Part shown: piece by piece, positions 43,115-52,743 of the stretch
Layout of the letters: each line of letters begins with the position of its first letter
Position numbering within the stretch: position 1 is the first letter of the stretch
Translations under genes and position numbers: made by a program
Notes under the pieces: generated by a model
Seen by the model: only the letters and a program-made list of their open reading frames with translations
What the model was told of the DNA's origin: nothing
Databases searched by the model: none
Assembly (NCBI GenBank): GCA_963707465.1
Contig: CAVPQK010000024.1
Coordinates: 868,001-932,000 of the forward strand
Direction of reading: 5' to 3'
Origin: Bog-159 sp963707465
GTDB lineage: Bacteria > Acidobacteriota > Terriglobia > Bryobacterales > Bryobacteraceae
Length of the DNA stretch: 64,000 nucleotides

Positions 43115-44790
43115 TTACCGTGGCTTGCCGGAGACGACTCGCGTGGTGAAAACCGGCGCGCCAGCCGGATTGGCGATATTCAGTTCCACGCTGGTCTCGG
43201 CGCCGGCCGCCAAGGCGCTGCCCCCATTCACGGTCAGGTACGCTTCTCCCAACGGCGACAGGCAGGTGGTCGCGGCCGCGCCCGTGTTCAGCAGTTGCGG
43301 CGGCTGGGTGCCGTAATCGGTCACGACGTTGACCAGCCCATCGAACACGGCCGCCACCGGAGCTGGAATGGCTTCCACGCCAGTGTTCTTGATGGTGACC
43401 TTGGAGTTGTAATCGCCCGTGGTGGGATTGAGGTGCGGCGGCGTCTGGCTGACCTGCAACTCGCCAGTTACATCCGTCGCGCAAGCGGACGGACTCGCCA
43501 GGTACACGCCTGTCTGCTCTGGGTTTCCGAACGAGGTGGCCACTTTGTGGCCGGCGATGGAACTGGGCGCGACCGGCGGCAGCCAGTAGTTACCTGGCGC
43601 TCCGTTCAGAATATCTCCGGTGCCGGCGATGCGCACGATGCTGCCGCCGCTATAGGCGAATGTTCCGCCGGCAGACGCTCCTGGCGCGGTGAAGCCTTCC
43701 ACATTAAAGATTACCGTGCCGGTTTCCGCGGCCAATCCCCCGATGGCGGAGTACGGAGGCGGGATGCCGGGGACCGGTTGAGTCGCACCGACAATCGTGG
43801 ACAACGTCGGGGTGCCGCTCAAGGGCACCGCATATACGGCATTTTCGCCGGGGCCACTGGCGGTGAAGTAGGCGTTTTGGTTGTCGAGCGTGATGAGGGA
43901 AAAGTAAACCAAAAACACTCCTGGGTCGGGCAGCGGCGTATCATATGCCACCAGTGGACCGTATGCGATGTAGCCGTTGGGCGTGCATGTTGGCCCGGCC
44001 GGAATGCCTGTGAGGGGCGTTTGAAATAAGAAGTAGAGCCCTCCGTTGGTAGAGCCGAGAAAAGCAATGTTTGACCCCACCACGCGCGGCTGCGTGTAAT
44101 TGACGATCGGGCCGCCGCAGTTTCCCGGAGTGCCGACAGGTGGTTCGGTCCAGCCAGTTCAGTCAGGTTCTGCCCGTTCGGCGCCACGCTGTATATCGCC
44201 GCGCCTTCAGGAGAGGTTGCCTGGAACACCACCAGGCTTCCGTCGGACTGCGGGAGGTACGAGGTGTTGTTCCCGTAGGTGAATGTGGCGGCGGTTCCGA
44301 GGCCGGGCAGATTGGTGGCCTGGTTGGCCAGGCGCACAATGGTCTTGCTGGTTATGTTCACCGAATAGAGGCCGTTTGCCGCGCCTTCCGGAGCCAGAAA
44401 GACCACCCAGTTGCCGGCCAGCAAGGCGTAGCCGCCGAAGTTGGTGAAGGTGACGCCGCCGGTTCCGGGGGCCGTATCCCCTGGCGCCACCAGGTGGGTA
44501 AAGGCCGGCGGACTGGCTGAGAAATCCTCCACCCAAACGCCGTCGTCCGGAGAATCGGGCCCACAACCGCCGGAGGGACTTCCGCATTGCACGAAGGCGA
44601 TGTTGCCGCCCTGGATCGACAACGGCATGGTGGGATCGTTGCCGGTGTTGACGTCCCAGGTGATGGACGAGTTGGGAATTTGGGCTCCGTCAAGGAAAAG
44701 GGTGGTGAGGTTGTATTGTGCGCCGGCCCTTCCGGGCAGCAGTATCGACGCCAGCACAGCCGCGCCCAACGCCGTTCTCATGCCATTCAT
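43115..44790 (-). pseudogene. Large exported beta-propeller-like protein with one frameshift
   Basis: Begins at 44790 with a signal peptide (GAAVLASILLPGRAGA) and shows repeated motifs such as NIAFVQCGSPSGG, WVVFLAPEGAANGLYSVN and NGGLYFLFQTPL, suggesting a beta-propeller. Near 44140 the frame must shift by one base (...ELAGPN / PVGTPGNCGGPIVNYTQP) to join the second half, which continues to 43115 and ends in an IgG-like domain (VELNIANPAGAPVFTTRVV). Function unknown. It may be intact with a sequencing indel. Confidence 0.72.
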
Positions 44791-44934
44791 GCGCGAACTC
44801 CTCCGTTAGTTCGAGTACAGCCCAACTCCGCGCGGAACTCAAGGATCGAGGGGTAGCTACCTCGGTTATCCCGTTCAGAACGCGGCTTCAATTCAAAGTT
44901 GCGGCCACGATATACTGATGAGACGGCCACACCC

Positions 44935-46959
44935 ATGTTTCCCGCTTCCGAGCCGGTTCGCGCGCATCTCGCGCGGATTCTAGCCAGTCCGGCCTTCGAG
45001 GCGAACCCGCGCGCGTCGGCTTTTCTGGGCTTCGTGGTGGGCGAGGCGCTGGGCGGGCGCGCGGACGGAATCAAACAAGCGACTATCGGCTGCGAAGTCT
45101 TCGGCCGTCCGGCAAGCTACGATCCGAGGCGGGACGCCATTGTGCGTTCGGTGGCGCGGGTGGTGCGCGAGAAGCTGAACGCCTATTACCTCGCGGAAGG
45201 CGCGGCCGAAGCCATGCGTATCGAAATACCCAAGGGAAGCTATGTTCCATCCTTCGTGCAGCGCGAGTCCGGGGGCGCCGGGCCGGCTCCCATTCCACGC
45301 CGGATGGCGCCCGTTTGGGCACCCGCGGCGATTGCCGTTTGCCTTGTTGTCGCTTTAGAGGGCTCGCACGGCTCCGTCCGGCGGAAACCCGCGGTTCCGG
45401 CCGTGGCGGGCGATCCGGCGGCGCTCTATCGCGCCGGCCGGGACAAGCTGCTCTCGGGCGATTGGGTGGGAGCGCGCCCACTGCTGGAGAGCGCCGCATC
45501 GGGCGCTCCGGCCGACCCCATGATTCACGCCGGCCTGGCGGCCGATTTGCTGGCTCTGGGTTACAACGCCATGGCCCTCGACGAAGCACGCAAAGCCGAG
45601 GCGGCCGGCGGAGGGCTAGCCCATGCAGACGAGCTTGAAGTGGAAGCCGTCTTCCGCTCGGCGTCGGGAGAGCACGCGGCGGCTGCGGCGGCGTTGGGCG
45701 AGCTTGCCCGGCTGCATCCTACCGGCGCGACCTATCAACGCGGCCTCGCGCGGGAGCTGCTGGCGTCGGGCCGGATGTCCGATTGCGTCCGCGCCACGGC
45801 GCGCGCCAAGCCGTCCGCGGACGCGCAACTGGCGCTTACGGAGGCCTATTGCCGCGCGGGCGCGAGCGACTATCCGGGCGCGCTGAATGCGGCCCGGCGA
45901 GCTGGGGCCGCTGCCCGCCAAGTGGGCCAGCGCGAGATTTACGCCAGAGCACGCCTGGTCGAAGCCGGCCTGCTGATGTCGACCAGCCACGGCGCGGATG
46001 CGATTGCCCCGCGCGATGAAGCCCGGCGGATCTGCGCTGAAATCGGAGACGATTCGTGCGTGATCGGGGCGCTGCGCATCGAAGCCAATGCCGAGATCGG
46101 AGAGATGCGTCCGGGCGTAGCTCTGGCCGCGTACCGCGCCGCACTACCGTTGGCGCGCAAGATGGGATCGGTCAAAGAGACTACGGAATTGCTCGACGGC
46201 GAGGGATACGCGCTCATGCTGATGGGCGACTTCGCCGGCTCTGACGCCGCTTTTGTCGACGCCCTTCTGGCGGCGCGGCGAGCAGGGCAGGGAACGGCTG
46301 GATTGCGCCAGGATATGGTGGAACTCGCATTGTCGCAGGGGCAACTCGACAGAGCCATTATTCTGGCGAAACAAGCCGCGCAAGACGCCGCGGCCGGCGG
46401 CGACCGGGTGACCGAAGCCTACGCCCAAATCTTCGAAGCGCGCGCGTTGTTCCTGCGCGGCGATCTGGCGGGTTGCGCCGCAATCCTGGAGCGGGTGCAT
46501 CGGGCCATTGCTGCGTTTCATTTGAGCGCGGGGGTTCCGCGGTTGTGGCGGATCGCGCACGCCAACCTGAATCGCGTTCTAGGCAGATTGGATCTGGCCG
46601 CCAGGGATCTGGAGGCGCGCACGGATTTCGACGATACTTCCAGGGATTTCGATTATCAGGTGGCGCGCCTGCAGCTACTCATCAGCCAGGAACGATACGA
46701 CGAAGCCGTGAGCGCGGCGCAGGCCACCCTGTCGTTCGTGAGCGGGGGCGGGAACCAATCGGCGAGCGTGCTGGTGACCGCGCTGCTCAGCGATGCCTAT
46801 GGGTATTCGAGACGGCTGCAGGCGGCGCGCGAGACGGCTAAGTCGGCGCGCGCCATGCTATCCGAGCACATAGCACCGGCATCGCGCAGCATGGCGCTGG
46901 CCGCGGCCGCACGGTGGGCCCAGCCGGCGCTGGAAGCTTCATCCATGCGGAGCTGGTGA
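44935..46959 (+). CDS. TPR-like protein with acidobacterial N-terminal regulator-like domain
   Basis: A 674-residue protein. Residues 5-105 share the domain seen at 11891 (FEANPRASAFLGFVVGEA, FGRPASYDPRRDAIVRSVAR, MRIEIPKGSYVPSF). A membrane helix is at about 127-145. The remaining 500 residues are Ala-rich helical repeats of TPR/SEL1 type (e.g. AALYRAGRDKLLSGDWVGAR, LLASGRMSDCVRATARAK). The layout fits a membrane-bound signalling protein with an intracellular DNA- or nucleotide-related domain and an extracytoplasmic repeat domain. ATG 44935 is preferred over TTG 44899. Confidence 0.75.
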   Translation: MFPASEPVRAHLARILASPAFEANPRASAFLGFVVGEALGGRADGIKQATIGCEVFGRPASYDPRRDAIVRSVARVVREKLNAYYLAEGAAEAMRIEIPKGSYVPSFVQRESGGAGPAPIPRRMAPVWAPAAIAVCLVVALEGSHGSVRRKPAVPAVAGDPAALYRAGRDKLLSGDWVGARPLLESAASGAPADPMIHAGLAADLLALGYNAMALDEARKAEAAGGGLAHADELEVEAVFRSASGEHAAAAAALGELARLHPTGATYQRGLARELLASGRMSDCVRATARAKPSADAQLALTEAYCRAGASDYPGALNAARRAGAAARQVGQREIYARARLVEAGLLMSTSHGADAIAPRDEARRICAEIGDDSCVIGALRIEANAEIGEMRPGVALAAYRAALPLARKMGSVKETTELLDGEGYALMLMGDFAGSDAAFVDALLAARRAGQGTAGLRQDMVELALSQGQLDRAIILAKQAAQDAAAGGDRVTEAYAQIFEARALFLRGDLAGCAAILERVHRAIAAFHLSAGVPRLWRIAHANLNRVLGRLDLAARDLEARTDFDDTSRDFDYQVARLQLLISQERYDEAVSAAQATLSFVSGGGNQSASVLVTALLSDAYGYSRRLQAARETAKSARAMLSEHIAPASRSMALAAAARWAQPALEASSMRSW

Positions 46960-46980
46960 CCCGACTTGATCCCGCCGCGG

Positions 46981-47021
46981 GGCGGCCTTAGAGGCCGCCG
47001 CAGGCCGAGGGCCTGCCCCAC
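46981..47021. repeat. Paired-hairpin intergenic repeat, copy before the LytTR gene end
   Basis: GGCGGCCTTAGAGGCCGCC then GCAGGCCGAGGGCCTGCCCCAC, between two convergent genes. Confidence 0.75.
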
Positions 47022-47028
47022 AGGACAG

Positions 47029-47805
47029 TCAGAGCTTCAGTAATTCGCGCAGGCGCTTGGTCTGCACCCGGCTGACCGGAATTTCCGTGTGCTTCCTGTC
47101 GTCCATGCGGAGTTGGTAACTCGACTTGAACCAGGGCACCACTTCCTTGATCTTGTGAATATTCACCAGAAACGAGCGGTGCACCCGCCAGAAGGTATCT
47201 TTGTCCAGGTTGGCTTGCAGATCTTCGATGGTGCGATAGTTGGAATGCCCTTCCACGTTGGCGGCCACCAGCGTGATCATGCCGTTGTCGATGGTGGCAT
47301 AGATGACATCCTGGGCATCCACGATGAAGTTGCGGTTGGCGTTCCGGATCAGCAGCTTGGTACGGTGCGGCGAGGGCGAAGAGCGCAACGAAATAGGGAA
47401 ATCCTGCGTCTTTTTTTCCTGCAACGACCGCCGCGCGCGATCGATGGTCTCCGCCAGGCGGGCCTTGTCCACCGGCTTGAGCAGGTAGTCCATGGCTTCC
47501 AGGCGAAAAGCCTCCACGGCGTACTGATCGTAGGCGGTAACAAAAATAAAATGCGGCAGTTCCATGCCGGAATCGCGCAGGTCGCGCACCACCGACAGGC
47601 CGTCCTGACCCGGCATGTGGACATCCATGAAAACCAGGTCGGGCTCGGCTTTGCGAATCAACTGCACGGCTTCCAGCCCGTTACGGCCGGTGGCCACCAC
47701 CTCCACTTCCGGGAAGTCGCGCAGCAGGTAAGTCAGCTCGTCGGAAGCCAGTTGTTCGTCGTCGACAATAACAGTGGTTAAAGTTGCCGTCGCACGATCT
47801 CGCAT
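47029..47805 (-). CDS. LytTR-family response regulator
   Basis: A 258-residue regulator: a receiver domain (about 10-125; VIVDDEQLAS, phospho-Asp in LVFMDVHMPG, Lys in YLLKPVD) joined to a LytTR DNA-binding domain (about 150-258; WRVHRSFLVNIHKI, VSRVQTKRLRELL). No histidine kinase is adjacent, so its partner is elsewhere. It is divergent from the inositol-phosphate synthase gene. The start lies only 9 nt from a TATAAT box, so the mRNA may lack a leader. Confidence 0.92.
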   Translation of the reverse strand: MRDRATATLTTVIVDDEQLASDELTYLLRDFPEVEVVATGRNGLEAVQLIRKAEPDLVFMDVHMPGQDGLSVVRDLRDSGMELPHFIFVTAYDQYAVEAFRLEAMDYLLKPVDKARLAETIDRARRSLQEKKTQDFPISLRSSPSPHRTKLLIRNANRNFIVDAQDVIYATIDNGMITLVAANVEGHSNYRTIEDLQANLDKDTFWRVHRSFLVNIHKIKEVVPWFKSSYQLRMDDRKHTEIPVSRVQTKRLRELLKL

Positions 47806-47814
47806 CGAGTTGGT

Positions 47815-47842
47815 ATTATAACATTTCGCCCCGTACCGGCAA
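47815..47842 (-). promoter_or_regulatory. Sigma-70-type promoter of the LytTR gene
   Basis: On the minus strand TTGCCG (47842-47837), 16 nt, TATAAT (47820-47815). The expected start of transcription (near 47808) is within 3 nt of the ATG at 47805. Confidence 0.55.
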
Positions 47843-47903
47843 GATTCGCCGATGTGCGGGCAGGCGCCCGCGACGGTCGCCTAAATTGAGAGGAGTGAAG
47901 CAC

Positions 47904-49223
<1,320 letters not shown>

Positions 49224-49267
49224 GTGCCGGGAACCTATAACCCATCACCCAGGACCCATCACCCTTT

Positions 49268-50272
49268 ATGAAGGTTCTTGTCATCGGCGGTACCTCGTTC
49301 ATCGGCCGGCAACTTGTGAAAGAGTTGTGCGATGCCGGGCATGATGTCGCCGTCATGCACCGCAAGCCGGAGCACGGCCTGGCGCGGCGCGTGGAGAACC
49401 TGGTGGCGGACCGCAACGACGCCGAATCGGTCCAGCAGGCGTTGGACGAGCGGCGCTTCGATGTGGTCTACGACAACGTCTACGATTGGGAGCGCGGCAC
49501 CACCGCGGCGCAGGTACAAGCCACCGTGCGGGCGTGCGGCGACCGCCTGTCGCGCTATATTTTCATGTCCAGCGTGGCGGCGTACGGCGATGGCCTGAAT
49601 CATTATGAAGGCGATGCGCTGGCGCCGGACAACCACCCGGACGCTTACGTCCGCAATAAGGCGACGACGGAGCGGATGCTGTTCCGTCTGCATCAGCGGC
49701 ACGGGCTGCCGGTGGTCACCTTCCGTCCGCCATTCATTTATGGGCCGGGCAATCCGTTTTATCGGGAAGCATTTTTTTGGGATCGCATGCGGCTGGCGCG
49801 CCCGATCATTATTCCGGGGGATGGCCACCGCCTGATGCAGTTCGTTTACCTGAAGGACCTGGTGCGCGCCATGATCCGCGCCATGGAAGTGCCCAACGCG
49901 GAAGGCGAAGCGTTCAATATTGGAGACTCCCGGCCATTGACGCAGGCGGAAGTGGTGCAGGCGCTGGCCGCCGCGGCGGGCAAGCCTTCCCACATGGTGC
50001 GCATCCCACGCGATGCCATCTTGCGCGCAGGCGGCAATCCGATGGGCGATCCTGCCTACTTCGGCTTTTATTTCGATGTGCCGCCGATCACCGAAAAGAT
50101 GGGCAAGGTGGCGCGTATTCTAGGGGTGCGTCCCGCGCCGTTCGAGGAAGGGCTGAAGGAGACCTGGCGGTGGTACCTGCGCCATCGCAATGGCCGCTTT
50201 CCGGAGCCGGATTTCACCTTCGAGAACCGGCTGCTGGGGCTGGCGCAGGCGAAGACCGCCAGCAACGGTTAG
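49268..50272 (+). CDS. NAD-dependent epimerase/dehydratase (extended SDR)
   Basis: A 334-residue extended short-chain dehydrogenase with the N-terminal motif VLVIGGTSFIGRQLVKEL, catalytic Tyr and Lys in YVRNKATTERM, and SSVAAYG before them. The substrate-binding C-terminal part includes FRPPFIYGPGNPFY. Related proteins act on nucleotide sugars or are RNA-associated in plastids. It is followed 4 bp later by yceH. A CCCATCACCC-type repeat just upstream (49230-49265) overlaps its leader. Confidence 0.9.
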   Translation: MKVLVIGGTSFIGRQLVKELCDAGHDVAVMHRKPEHGLARRVENLVADRNDAESVQQALDERRFDVVYDNVYDWERGTTAAQVQATVRACGDRLSRYIFMSSVAAYGDGLNHYEGDALAPDNHPDAYVRNKATTERMLFRLHQRHGLPVVTFRPPFIYGPGNPFYREAFFWDRMRLARPIIIPGDGHRLMQFVYLKDLVRAMIRAMEVPNAEGEAFNIGDSRPLTQAEVVQALAAAAGKPSHMVRIPRDAILRAGGNPMGDPAYFGFYFDVPPITEKMGKVARILGVRPAPFEEGLKETWRWYLRHRNGRFPEPDFTFENRLLGLAQAKTASNG

Positions 50273-50276
50273 GCGC

Positions 50277-50936
50277 ATGGGGTTTGAACTGGACGAAGTC
50301 GAAGTGCGGGTGCTGGGCGCGCTCATGGAAAAAGAGGTGGCGACGCCGGAGTATTACCCGCTCTCGCTGAACGCGCTGGTGAACGCGTGCAACCAGAAGT
50401 CCAATCGCGAACCGGTGGTCGCGTATGACGAAGACACGGTAGAAACGGCGCTGGACGGATTGCGGGCCAAGGGGCTGGCGGCGCGCCTCAGCGGCCACGA
50501 TATGCGGGTGCCCAAGCATTCGCACCGGCTGTCGGAGGTGATTAACCTGGGCCGGCGGGAGGCTGCGGTGCTATGCGTGCTGATGCTGCGCGGACCGCAG
50601 ACTGCGGGCGAATTGCGCTCGCGCACCGATCGGCTCTATCAGTTCGACGATCTGGAGGCCGTGGACGCCTGCCTGACCCGCCTGATGGAATGGCAGCCCG
50701 AAGCGCTGGTGGCGAGGCTGCCGCGCCAGGTGGGATACAAAGAGGTGCGGTACGCCCACTTGCTTTCGGGCGAGCCCCCCGCGGTGCCGATGGCGGCATC
50801 GGCACCGCAGGTCGCCGGTGGGCGCGAGACGCGCGACGATCTGGTGGCGCGCCTGCAAACCAGCGTGGATCGCTTAGAGGCGGAGGTCGCGGATTTGAAG
50901 CGGCAGTTCGGGGAATTCAAGAGACAGTTCGAATAG
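50277..50936 (+). CDS. yceH: YceH family protein (DUF480)
   Basis: A 219-residue protein with two winged-helix domains. Family signatures are LDEVEVRVLGALMEKEVATP, YYPLSLNALVNACNQKSNR and LMLRGPQTAGELRSRT. The C-terminal tail is a short coiled coil (RLEAEVADLKRQFGEF). YceH proteins are widely conserved but of unknown function, presumably DNA-binding. Start at 50277 follows the epimerase stop by 4 bp, so the pair is co-transcribed. Confidence 0.92.
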   Translation: MGFELDEVEVRVLGALMEKEVATPEYYPLSLNALVNACNQKSNREPVVAYDEDTVETALDGLRAKGLAARLSGHDMRVPKHSHRLSEVINLGRREAAVLCVLMLRGPQTAGELRSRTDRLYQFDDLEAVDACLTRLMEWQPEALVARLPRQVGYKEVRYAHLLSGEPPAVPMAASAPQVAGGRETRDDLVARLQTSVDRLEAEVADLKRQFGEFKRQFE

Positions 50937-50958
50937 TATTGGTTTTCCCGGGCGAAGA

Positions 50959-50999
50959 GCGGGGCCACGGGCCCCGCGCAGGCCGGGGGCCTGCCCCAC
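50959..50999. repeat. Paired-hairpin intergenic repeat, copy after yceH
   Basis: GCGGGGCCACGGGCCCCGC then GCAGGCCGGGGGCCTGCCCCAC, directly behind yceH. Confidence 0.75.
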
Positions 51000-51121
51000 A
51001 AAACCGCGGAGAGGAGTAGGGGCGGTGCTGTCATTTCCTACAAGGCCGTCGATAAATCCGACGCCGGCCAATCTTGTTGAAGCTTATAGGGTTGGCTGAT
51101 TCTGCCACGACAGGGTGCCGA

Positions 51122-51154
51122 GAAACACGACACCGGCGGCTGGTGTCGAGTTTC
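51122..51154. promoter_or_regulatory. Inverted repeat upstream of the sigma-54-type promoter
   Basis: GAAACACGACACC, 7-nt spacer, GGTGTCGAGTTTC: 13-bp arms with one mismatch. It lies about 85-115 bp before the predicted transcription start, the usual distance for an NtrC-type activator site. The activator encoded at 55528 is the natural candidate. Confidence 0.55.
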
Positions 51155-51211
51155 GCCACGCCGGTAACTGTCTGCAAACACAACAGATAATCGGTCATAA
51201 AACTACACAAA

Positions 51212-51227
51212 TTGGCTAGAGACGTGC
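51212..51227 (+). promoter_or_regulatory. Sigma-54-type promoter of the redox operon
   Basis: TTGGCTAGAGACGTGC: GG (51214-51215) and GC (51226-51227) are separated by exactly 10 nt, as sigma-54 requires. TTGGC matches the -24 box fully, and GTGC differs by one base from TTGC. The predicted start of transcription is about 51239, 20 nt before ATG 51259. Confidence 0.6.
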
Positions 51228-51258
51228 CCTACACTTCATTGGAAAAAGGAGGCACGTC

Positions 51259-51927
51259 ATGACAGTCATTCTGGTTCTGGTAACATTCTCGATCTTCATT
51301 CTGCTGGATTGGGTGGTCAATCGGCGGAAAGTGCCGCAGGCCGCTGTGGCGCCGGCCCACACTGCGCCGCGATTCCTGGATCAATCGTATATAGAAGGGT
51401 TTCTGGTTCCCGAGGAGTTGTCGTATCACCCCGGCCACAGTTGGGCTATGCATGAACGCCGCAACCTGGTGCGGATCGGCATCGACGATTTTGCCGCCGC
51501 GCTGGCGGGACATGTGGAGCGCGTGGACTTGCCGAAGCCGGGCCAATGGCTGAGGCAGGGCCAGAAGGCCTGGTCGCTAACCCGCGACGGCGAAAAGACT
51601 GAAATGGTGTCGCCGACGGAAGGCGAAGTCATCGAAATCAATGCGGAAGTGGCGGCGAATCCGGAGTTGTTGCGGAAAGATCCATACGGTAAAGGCTGGC
51701 TGGCGCTGATCCACGTTCCCGACGAAGAGAGCACCACGCGCAACCTCGTGCCGAAGGGGTTGGTCAGAGGCTGGATGCGGGAAGCCGTCGGGCGTCTTTA
51801 TTCGCTGCAACCGCAGCTTGCGGGCGCGGTAGCGGCCGATGGCGGCCTGCCCACGGAAGATCTGCTGGCCAGCCTGCCCGATGCCAATTGGCGGAAGGTG
51901 ACGGGCGAATTCTTCCTGACTGCGTAG
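51259..51927 (+). CDS. Membrane-anchored GcvH-like protein without lipoyl lysine
   Basis: A 222-residue protein. An N-terminal membrane helix (about 2-19) is followed by a glycine-cleavage H-protein fold (about 60-165: HSWAMHERRNLVRIGIDDFA, LPKPGQWLRQGQ, SPTEGEVIEINAEV, DPYGKGWL). The lysine that carries lipoate in true GcvH (ESVKA) is missing: the aligned segment reads SLTRDGEKTEM with Gly or Asp at that place. It therefore probably serves as a structural or electron-transfer-associated module. It is the first gene of a six-gene operon with FeS and NrfD-like proteins. A strong AAAGGAGG supports ATG 51259. Confidence 0.88.
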   Translation: MTVILVLVTFSIFILLDWVVNRRKVPQAAVAPAHTAPRFLDQSYIEGFLVPEELSYHPGHSWAMHERRNLVRIGIDDFAAALAGHVERVDLPKPGQWLRQGQKAWSLTRDGEKTEMVSPTEGEVIEINAEVAANPELLRKDPYGKGWLALIHVPDEESTTRNLVPKGLVRGWMREAVGRLYSLQPQLAGAVAADGGLPTEDLLASLPDANWRKVTGEFFLTA

Positions 51928-51981
51928 ATTCCCTACACTTTCAGGATGGAATTGCGTTATAAAGGAGTTAGGCATCCTATT

Positions 51982-52743
51982 ATGCCGCAATCTATCCTTT
52001 ACGACAGCACACTATGCATCGGCTGCAAGGCTTGCGAGAGCGCCTGCGCCGACCATTGGCACTTGCCTTATAACGACAAAGTGGCGGCCGAGCCTCGCTT
52101 ATCGGCGCATAAGCTCACCGCCATTCAGACGTTTGGCGAGCACTTCAGCCGGCGGCTCTGCATGCACTGCGCGGAGCCGGCCTGCGCGTCGGTCTGCCTG
52201 GTCGGCGCCTTTCAGAAAACGGCTCTCGGACCGGTGATCTACGACGAGGACAAGTGCATCGGGTGCCGCTACTGCATGCTGGCCTGCCCCTTCCAGGTGC
52301 CGGTTTACGAATGGAGCAGCCGGCTGCCGCGGGTGCGCAAGTGCGACATGTGTTATGCGCGCTTGAAAGCCGGCAAGCAGACGGCTTGCGCGGAAGCCTG
52401 CCCGACGGGCGCCACCACCTGCGGCGACCGCGATGCCCTGGTGGGGGAGGCGCGCCGCCGCCTGGCGGAGAAACCGGGTAGCTACTATCCGCGCATCTAC
52501 GGCCTCGAGGAAGTGGGCGGCACGTCCACGTTATTCCTCTCCGCGGTGCCCTTCGAGCAGATCGGGCTGCGCACCAATCTGCCCACCACACCTTTGCCGC
52601 GGCTGACCTGGAGCGTCCTGTCGCGCACGCCGGATGTCGCCACCATGGCGGGGGTGGTGATGGGCGGGATCTACTGGATCACGCATCGGCGCGAGGAGGT
52701 GGCGGCCGCCGAAGGCAGCGTCCGCGGGGGCAGCCGGCAATGA
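51982..52743 (+). CDS. Four-cluster 4Fe-4S ferredoxin (HybA/HmcB/NrfC type)
   Basis: A 253-residue electron-transfer subunit. Cysteine groups CIGCKACESAC, CMHCAEPAC, CIGCRYCMLACP and CDMCYARL...CAEACP could bind four [4Fe-4S] clusters, the pattern of DMSO-reductase-type electron-transfer subunits. A C-terminal membrane helix (about 215-235) anchors it. No Tat signal is present, so it probably faces the cytoplasm. ATG 51982 is preferred (MPQSILYDSTLCIGC); ATG 51946 is possible. Its last codons overlap the next gene (ATGA). Confidence 0.92.
   Translation: MPQSILYDSTLCIGCKACESACADHWHLPYNDKVAAEPRLSAHKLTAIQTFGEHFSRRLCMHCAEPACASVCLVGAFQKTALGPVIYDEDKCIGCRYCMLACPFQVPVYEWSSRLPRVRKCDMCYARLKAGKQTACAEACPTGATTCGDRDALVGEARRRLAEKPGSYYPRIYGLEEVGGTSTLFLSAVPFEQIGLRTNLPTTPLPRLTWSVLSRTPDVATMAGVVMGGIYWITHRREEVAAAEGSVRGGSRQ

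Larger units (their letters stand above)
50937..51258. other. 322-bp regulatory intergenic region
   Basis: No gene seen. It holds a paired-hairpin repeat (50959-50999), a TGGC-N7-GCCA palindrome (51093-51107), a long inverted repeat (51122-51154), a sigma-54-type promoter (51212-51227) and an AAAGGAGG site (51245-51252) before the redox operon. Confidence 0.7.

Noticed and set aside
51092..51107. TTGGCTGATTCTGCC as a sigma-54 promoter
   Set aside because: GG and GC are 8 nt apart rather than 10; the 51212 site has the right spacing.
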